Shown here piece after piece: positions 59,393 to 64,000 of a stretch of 64,000 nucleotides of DNA (positions within the stretch are counted from its first letter, which is position 1; every line of letters starts with the position of its first letter). The stretch comes from Lachnospiraceae bacterium UBA7179 (GTDB lineage: Bacteria > Bacillota > Clostridia > Lachnospirales > Lachnospiraceae). The position numbers and the translations under genes are program-made. The notes beneath the pieces were generated by a model. It worked only from the letters and a program-made list of their open reading frames with translations. It did not search any database and was not told where the DNA came from. The stretch covers positions 11,497 to 75,496 of the forward strand of contig DKVL01000101.1 in NCBI GenBank assembly GCA_002491195.1, in the 5' to 3' direction.

Positions 59393-61030
59393 TCATGAGC
59401 GCAGCGGGATATCGTTGATAATTTCATAACATTGATATTTCAAATCATATTTTTCACAGTAAATTCTCGCGGATTCCAACGGCGGAATCCACACTGTAAG
59501 TCTCGAGCAGTTATAAAAAAGATTCGGTGCATTTTTCACACTGTCAACATCCTTAAAGATGTCAAGCGTATTTGGCAGCACGACATCTTCAAGCGCTGCT
59601 CCCGTCTGCTTCCAGCTGCTGAACAGCCCTTCTCCCACTATTCGCACACCCTCTGGAATAACGACAGATTTCAGTAGATTACAGTCACTGAATGCATACT
59701 CCCCAATCACTTCCACACCCGTGGCAATCACAATCTCCGTCAAGGACATCAAATCACGAAACGCTTTGCTTCCAATCACCCGAATACTTCCAGGCAGCGT
59801 GATCTTTGTTATGGTCTGTCTGTGCGCCTGCATCAATGTCTTGATCCGAGGGGCATAAGGTGAAAATGCATGTGTGCCGATTTCCGTGACTTTATACTTT
59901 CCGATCATCTCTGGCACGACGATATCTGTACACTCCCCCTTATAGCCTGTGATCACCAGCGTACCGTCCTCTTTCTTTTGGAAAGACCACGTTTTCCTAA
60001 GCTGTGTCATGGAATTGGGATCCGCATTCAGCTCGCGCATGAGTTTCTTTTCCGCTCTCTCGGCTTCCGCAGCAAAATCAGCAGTCCTGTTCTTAAACTC
60101 CAACAAGAATGCAGTGCATTCCGTCTTGTCGTTCTCTGACGCGAACTGTATCATCTCATCCCGCTGACGGGGCGTTTTGAGCCAGCCATACTCCACAGCA
60201 ATCCTGAGACAATCGGTATTTTCATTCAAAATCATATCTTGTAACAGCACCGTTTTCCTCATCTTTGACTGGTCAAAATGTTCCATAAAAAAAGAAAAAT
60301 ATTCCGGTATTAGCAATCGCTTCCGATTGACATAACCAATTCTGTCCGTAAAATGCAGTTTCTTATCACCGCCGATTTCCCGGATCAGCTCAGACATAAT
60401 GCGCAGAAAGCTCCTGTCGTCCATCCTTTCCATATAATATGTATAGATATACCATACATCCTGTCCCTTTCCTTCTGTCAACATCCTTTTCTTTTCATCC
60501 GAGATACAAATGCCTCTGTCTTTCAACGCAGCAGTAATTTTTTCTTCCCCGGCGAGGATCGTCAAATACAGAAGGTCTCCTGGACGAAAGCACACTTTTT
60601 CGGCATGATCACACAGATACGCGATTCCTTTCAGAAGCTGTGCCTCGTCAATCGGTTTGACCAGATGTCCATCCCTGTCCGACAGTGTTCCCAGATACTG
60701 CCTTAATTGTGGTTCACATATTCCATCGATATCCGTGAATAAGATCAGTAGAAAATAATCCAATTGATATGCCGTAAATCCAAACAACTCTGCAGATCTA
60801 TATCGGACAGTGTCTTTGTCACAGCGAAAGGACGCGCCGTTCTCAACCAATACCTGTACCATATCCAGCCCACGAAAACGACAGGCAATTCCCAGAATAT
60901 GGGCGGTGAGCACGACCTCTCCTAACTCCTGATAGAGCCTTGAAACTTCGTCAGGCGTGTCGCTCAGCACCGCCTGTTCCAGCGCCGCGATCTTTGCAGT
61001 CTCTATTTGATCCAATCTACCTGCTTTCAT
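59393..61030 (-). CDS. Ankyrin-like / BspA-type leucine-rich repeat protein, paralogue 1
   Basis: About 545 residues without a signal peptide. The N-terminal half has ankyrin-like helices (LGIACRFRGLDMVQVLVENGA). The C-terminal third has BspA-type repeats such as LPGSIRVIGSKAFRDLMSLTEIVI and GVEVIGEYAFSDCNLLKSVVIP. A KKEDGTLVITGYKGECTDIVVP linker joins them. ATG 61030 follows GTGGAGGATTGTT. The paralogue at 61138 has the same architecture, so this is a tandem duplication of a cytoplasmic binding protein. Confidence 0.8.
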   Translation of the reverse strand: MKAGRLDQIETAKIAALEQAVLSDTPDEVSRLYQELGEVVLTAHILGIACRFRGLDMVQVLVENGASFRCDKDTVRYRSAELFGFTAYQLDYFLLILFTDIDGICEPQLRQYLGTLSDRDGHLVKPIDEAQLLKGIAYLCDHAEKVCFRPGDLLYLTILAGEEKITAALKDRGICISDEKKRMLTEGKGQDVWYIYTYYMERMDDRSFLRIMSELIREIGGDKKLHFTDRIGYVNRKRLLIPEYFSFFMEHFDQSKMRKTVLLQDMILNENTDCLRIAVEYGWLKTPRQRDEMIQFASENDKTECTAFLLEFKNRTADFAAEAERAEKKLMRELNADPNSMTQLRKTWSFQKKEDGTLVITGYKGECTDIVVPEMIGKYKVTEIGTHAFSPYAPRIKTLMQAHRQTITKITLPGSIRVIGSKAFRDLMSLTEIVIATGVEVIGEYAFSDCNLLKSVVIPEGVRIVGEGLFSSWKQTGAALEDVVLPNTLDIFKDVDSVKNAPNLFYNCSRLTVWIPPLESARIYCEKYDLKYQCYEIINDIPLRS

Positions 61031-61137
61031 AACAATCCTCCACACACATCCCAATCCATAATTTGCAGACAAACTTCTTTCAGATTTTTTTCTCGGAAAT
61101 TGTACAACATAACAAACGAGATTGTTAATTCATTTCT

Positions 61138-63057
61138 TTATAGTTCCTTGTTATCGTACTCGAACCGAAAACCCTTTTCCTGGCAGTATACTGCCGCCCG
61201 GCTTCCCTCCGGGCAGTATACTGTCACCTTCGGACAACCGTGGAACACCTCAACTGTGATGCCAATATTGTTTTGACCAGTCAGCAGACGCTGAACCGAT
61301 TTTGGTATCTGAATCTTCTCTAAACTGCTGCAGCTCTTAAATGCACATTCTCCAATTTCAAGAACTCCTTCGCAGAGACAGACTTCTTTGAGCATACTGC
61401 AGTTTGCAAATGCCCATTTTCCGATTTTCTCCACTGTGCCAGGTATCGTGATTTTTTTTAAGGAACTGCAGCCTTGGAAAGCATACTCGTCAATCTCCCT
61501 GACACCCTCGCAGACGCACACTTCCTCAAGCTGATCGCAGTTTACAAATGCATATCTTCCGATTTTTTCCACTGTGCCGGGTATTGTGATTTTTTTCAGG
61601 GATTTACATTCACGAAATGCATATTCGTCAATTTTCTCCGCAGCGTCTGGTATTATGATACTTTGCAAAGCTTTACATCCACTGAATACATATTCATGGA
61701 TTTCCTTAACCTGTTTGGGTATATTGATCTCTTTTAATGCATACATATCGCGGAATGCGCTCCGGCAAATCGTATGAATCGTCTCCGGCATTGTCATCTT
61801 TGTGATCTTGCGATGCTGATTGATGTGTTCCCGGGTTGTATAATCGCTGGAACCTCTATATGCTGCAATCTCATAAGATCCTCCAAATGCACTCACATCA
61901 ATCGTCGTGACAATTCCTCTGCCAATCTTTTCCGGAACAGTGACTTCAATCCCCTTCCCTTTATAGTCGGTAATCGCCAGTGTGCCGTCTTCCTGCTTGT
62001 GATAGCTCCATACCTTCTTGAGTTCATAGACAGAATCCGGCGCAGCATTCAGCTCGCGCATCAACTTTTTGTCGGCTTTTTCCTGCTCGGCGGCAAAATC
62101 AGCGGTGCGGTTTTTAAAGTCGAGCAGCCAGGCCAGCGCCTCTGTCTTTTTATTTTGGGAGGCATACGCAATCATCTCATCGCGTTTTTTCGGTGCGTTT
62201 AACCATCCCTCCCGCTCAACAATTGTCATTGCCTCCAGGACATTGTCATCGATCAGCCCTCGTATTATTTGATACTTGTTCATCTTATCCTGCCTGAAAT
62301 GAGCCAGAAAATAGTCAAATACTTTGCTATCACGGAAACGGTTCCTGGTGATAGCAAACATTTTTTCTGTGTAATAAAAAGGTTTTCCGCCAAGCTCCAA
62401 TGCAAGCAGCTGCATCACTTCAATATAATCCTCATCCGCAAGCTTTCCTGTCATGGCGCCGTACTCATGCCAGTAGCCGTCTGTGGCAGCACCGCCCTTC
62501 GTAATCGTCTGAACACGCCTTGGGGAGAGCATGACACCACGCTTTTTGAGCGCCTCATAGATGGCAGTATCCTTGGCATAGATCGCATAGAAAAGCATCT
62601 CCTCGGGTTGAAACGACAGTTTTTCTTTGTGCTGCATCAGATAGTCCAACACACGGATCCGCTCATCATCCGCAAGAAACGGCAGCGGTTTTCCAGCATC
62701 TCTTTTTGCGTTCTGTGTAAATTTCATTCCCTTCATACTGCAGGCGCCCTTTAGTCCGCCGCGGAAAATCTTCAGCAGATACAACGAATAATTGGTGCGG
62801 TAGTTCGCGTATTTCTGACCGATATAACAGCGATATCTTGTCTCGATTTCCTCTGTGGAAGGAAAATCAAAAGTGATCCCCTTTTCAACCAGGGCTTTCA
62901 CCACATCCAGTCCCCGGAAGCGGCACGCCAGACCAAGCGCCGGTGCCGACATTTCCACCTCGCCAAGCTCGTCATATCGTTTCGAAAGCTCTTCAACGGA
63001 GTCGTTGATCACCGCCTGCTGCAGCCTTGCGGCTTTTTCCTCCTGTGTCAGTTCCAT
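61138..63057 (-). CDS. Ankyrin-like / BspA-type leucine-rich repeat protein, paralogue 2
   Basis: About 639 residues, same design as paralogue 1. After ankyrin-like ALGLACRFRGLDVVKALVEKG come the linker HKQEDGTLAITDYKGKGIEV and seven or more BspA repeats; SLKKITIPGTVEKIG appears twice, 46 residues apart, so the repeat array is expanding by duplication. Start ATG 63057, 7 nt after AGGGGG, is preferred to ATG 63063. The two paralogues and the MoxR gene appear to share a transcription direction; no promoter was identified. Confidence 0.82.
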   Translation of the reverse strand: MELTQEEKAARLQQAVINDSVEELSKRYDELGEVEMSAPALGLACRFRGLDVVKALVEKGITFDFPSTEEIETRYRCYIGQKYANYRTNYSLYLLKIFRGGLKGACSMKGMKFTQNAKRDAGKPLPFLADDERIRVLDYLMQHKEKLSFQPEEMLFYAIYAKDTAIYEALKKRGVMLSPRRVQTITKGGAATDGYWHEYGAMTGKLADEDYIEVMQLLALELGGKPFYYTEKMFAITRNRFRDSKVFDYFLAHFRQDKMNKYQIIRGLIDDNVLEAMTIVEREGWLNAPKKRDEMIAYASQNKKTEALAWLLDFKNRTADFAAEQEKADKKLMRELNAAPDSVYELKKVWSYHKQEDGTLAITDYKGKGIEVTVPEKIGRGIVTTIDVSAFGGSYEIAAYRGSSDYTTREHINQHRKITKMTMPETIHTICRSAFRDMYALKEINIPKQVKEIHEYVFSGCKALQSIIIPDAAEKIDEYAFRECKSLKKITIPGTVEKIGRYAFVNCDQLEEVCVCEGVREIDEYAFQGCSSLKKITIPGTVEKIGKWAFANCSMLKEVCLCEGVLEIGECAFKSCSSLEKIQIPKSVQRLLTGQNNIGITVEVFHGCPKVTVYCPEGSRAAVYCQEKGFRFEYDNKEL

Positions 63058-63151
63058 CTTCATTCCCCCTAAAAATGATTCTTAACACTTCCTTAGAACA
63101 TGCCAGAAAAGACTGCCCGAATATCAGACAGTCCTTTCCTATGAAGCAGTT

Positions 63152-64000
63152 CTATTGTCCGGTTTCTGTGTTCGTTTCCAGCAATGCCTTTAACCTCGCA
63201 ATTTCATTGAGACTTTCTGCAAGAGCGGAATCCTTTTCCGCAAGTGCAGTATCCTTTTCCGCAAGTGCAGCATCCTTTTCCGCAAGCTGCTTACTCTGTT
63301 TTTCAATCAGGGCATCCTTTCTCGCGTGCTCCTCCGCGTTATGTCGTTCGTGTGCTTCAAATTCAGCGCGTCTGCGGCACAGCTCCCGAATGTTCTCGTC
63401 AGAACTGATTTCCAGGATCGTGTCAGCAGCGGCTTCCATGTATTGATTTGTAACAGCCATATCTTTCAGCTCCTTCCATGTAGTTGCCTTGAAAAAGGTC
63501 ACCCACTTGTCAATTCCATAGTGCCTGTCCTCTTCGGTTGCCAGCTCTACATGATTCAATTCTATCACAGACAGCTGCATCTTGTCAGTATAGACCGCAT
63601 TTGTTTTCACATTTTTCATCATGTATGTCGCATAAAACTCCGGCGCCTCTGGAAAAAGTTCAAAATCAAGGAAGCTGATCTGTATCACCGGAATCACATG
63701 GATATAGTCATCCCCCTTGTATACATTATCAAAAGAACGGCATAGATAGGATAAGGAGCGTTCCTTCCAGTTATTATAGTTGGTAATCTGCATTTCCAGA
63801 TTCAGCCGTGTCTCATGATTGATCGTGACATTAACATCCAATATAAAATCCTTATTCTCAAAAGACTGGCCTAATATGATGGGATTTGTTATCTCCACCT
63901 CCAACGATTCCGGGTCAAGATGCAGGAGTGCACCCACAAGTCCCCTCAACACCTTTTCGTTCTTCTGAAGCACAGCCCGAAACATATAGTCATTGGTCAT
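63152..64000 (-). CDS. Rpn-family / PD-(D/E)XK nuclease-type transposase-like protein, truncated at the right edge
   Basis: At least 282 residues; the gene may continue beyond the window, since the first visible codon coincides with the edge. NKDFILDVNVTINHETRLNLEMQIT has the Asp and Glu-x-Gln of the PD-(D/E)XK core, and RSLSYLCRSFDNVYKGDDY matches Rpn/PDDEXK_2 proteins, which promote RecA-independent recombination. The C-terminus contains a coiled-coil with three 21-bp tandem repeats encoding AEKDxAL heptads. Together with the AAA-ATPase-like gene at the left edge it marks a region of nuclease families. Confidence 0.85.
   Translation of the reverse strand: MTNDYMFRAVLQKNEKVLRGLVGALLHLDPESLEVEITNPIILGQSFENKDFILDVNVTINHETRLNLEMQITNYNNWKERSLSYLCRSFDNVYKGDDYIHVIPVIQISFLDFELFPEAPEFYATYMMKNVKTNAVYTDKMQLSVIELNHVELATEEDRHYGIDKWVTFFKATTWKELKDMAVTNQYMEAAADTILEISSDENIRELCRRRAEFEAHERHNAEEHARKDALIEKQSKQLAEKDAALAEKDTALAEKDSALAESLNEIARLKALLETNTETGQ
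63217..63288 (-). repeat. 21-bp tandem repeat, about three copies, coding for heptads
   Basis: GCAAGTGCAGTATCCTTTTCC repeats near-perfectly within the Rpn-like gene, encoding AEKDAAL-type heptads of a coiled coil. Such arrays are prone to copy-number change. Confidence 0.85.

Noticed and set aside
63217..63288. CRISPR-like repeat array
   Set aside because: The repeats are contiguous 21-bp coding units without spacers, within a coiled-coil ORF.

Overview
The window reads as a chromosomal segment of a low-to-mid GC Firmicute, most like a gut Lachnospiraceae-type clostridium. This is inferred from strong AGGAGG ribosome sites, a class III fructose-1,6-bisphosphatase, FabK-type fatty-acid synthesis under a FabT-like repressor, an ECF transporter S component, and BspA-type leucine-rich repeat and Rpn-type nuclease families. 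No species can be named from sequence alone.

Layout. 1-9.9 kb: a cut-off AAA-ATPase-like gene, an amino-acid permease with USP domains, a SUKH-like protein, an ECF sigma/anti-sigma pair, an aldo/keto reductase and a Na+/alanine symporter, with a possible small RNA at about 7963-8095. 9.9-23.1 kb: fbp, small unknowns, a GNAT enzyme, a bactofilin, an ECF S component, two chemoreceptors with cheD, a GDPD enzyme, an orphan Phd-like antitoxin, a PAP2-like enzyme and a PHP-domain protein. 23.1-32.5 kb: a complete-looking FASII operon on the minus strand (acpP-fabK-fabD-fabG-fabF-fabZ-accDA-fabK-like-fabH-fabT). It is driven by one near-consensus promoter, which is followed by three FabT-type palindromes spaced exactly 16 bp apart. 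accD and accA are fused, and accB and accC are missing from their usual slots.

34-63 kb is accessory DNA. It holds: (a) a three-gene minus-strand module of a 1228-aa BrxC/PglY-like ATPase, a 237-aa protein and an 849-aa DNA methyltransferase, which looks like a reduced or novel DNA-modification defence system; (b) an RNA-repair pair, an ATP-dependent RNA ligase overlapping an HD-Pnk, followed about 0.9 kb later by a tRNA-like sequence with a deviant anticodon arm; (c) a mosaic at 47.3-49.1 kb between 27-bp direct repeats, with a 203-bp MITE, a decayed fragment of the RNA ligase gene and an orphan AbiEi-like antitoxin; (d) a BceRS-BceAB-like two-component/ABC-transporter locus that appears split by a toxin-antitoxin pair and a DUF4869/P-loop pair, and whose sensor kinase has an in-frame stop; (e) a MoxR ATPase, two tandem ankyrin/leucine-rich paralogues and an Rpn-type nuclease running off the right edge.

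Two families of dispersed palindromes cross these regions. One (three copies) sits 34-48 nt upstream of start codons with a conserved GTACTTT loop in two copies. The other (four copies) has the core CGAGYAGGGGAAA/TTTCCCCTGCTCG and lies at gene ends and in the RNA ligase leader.
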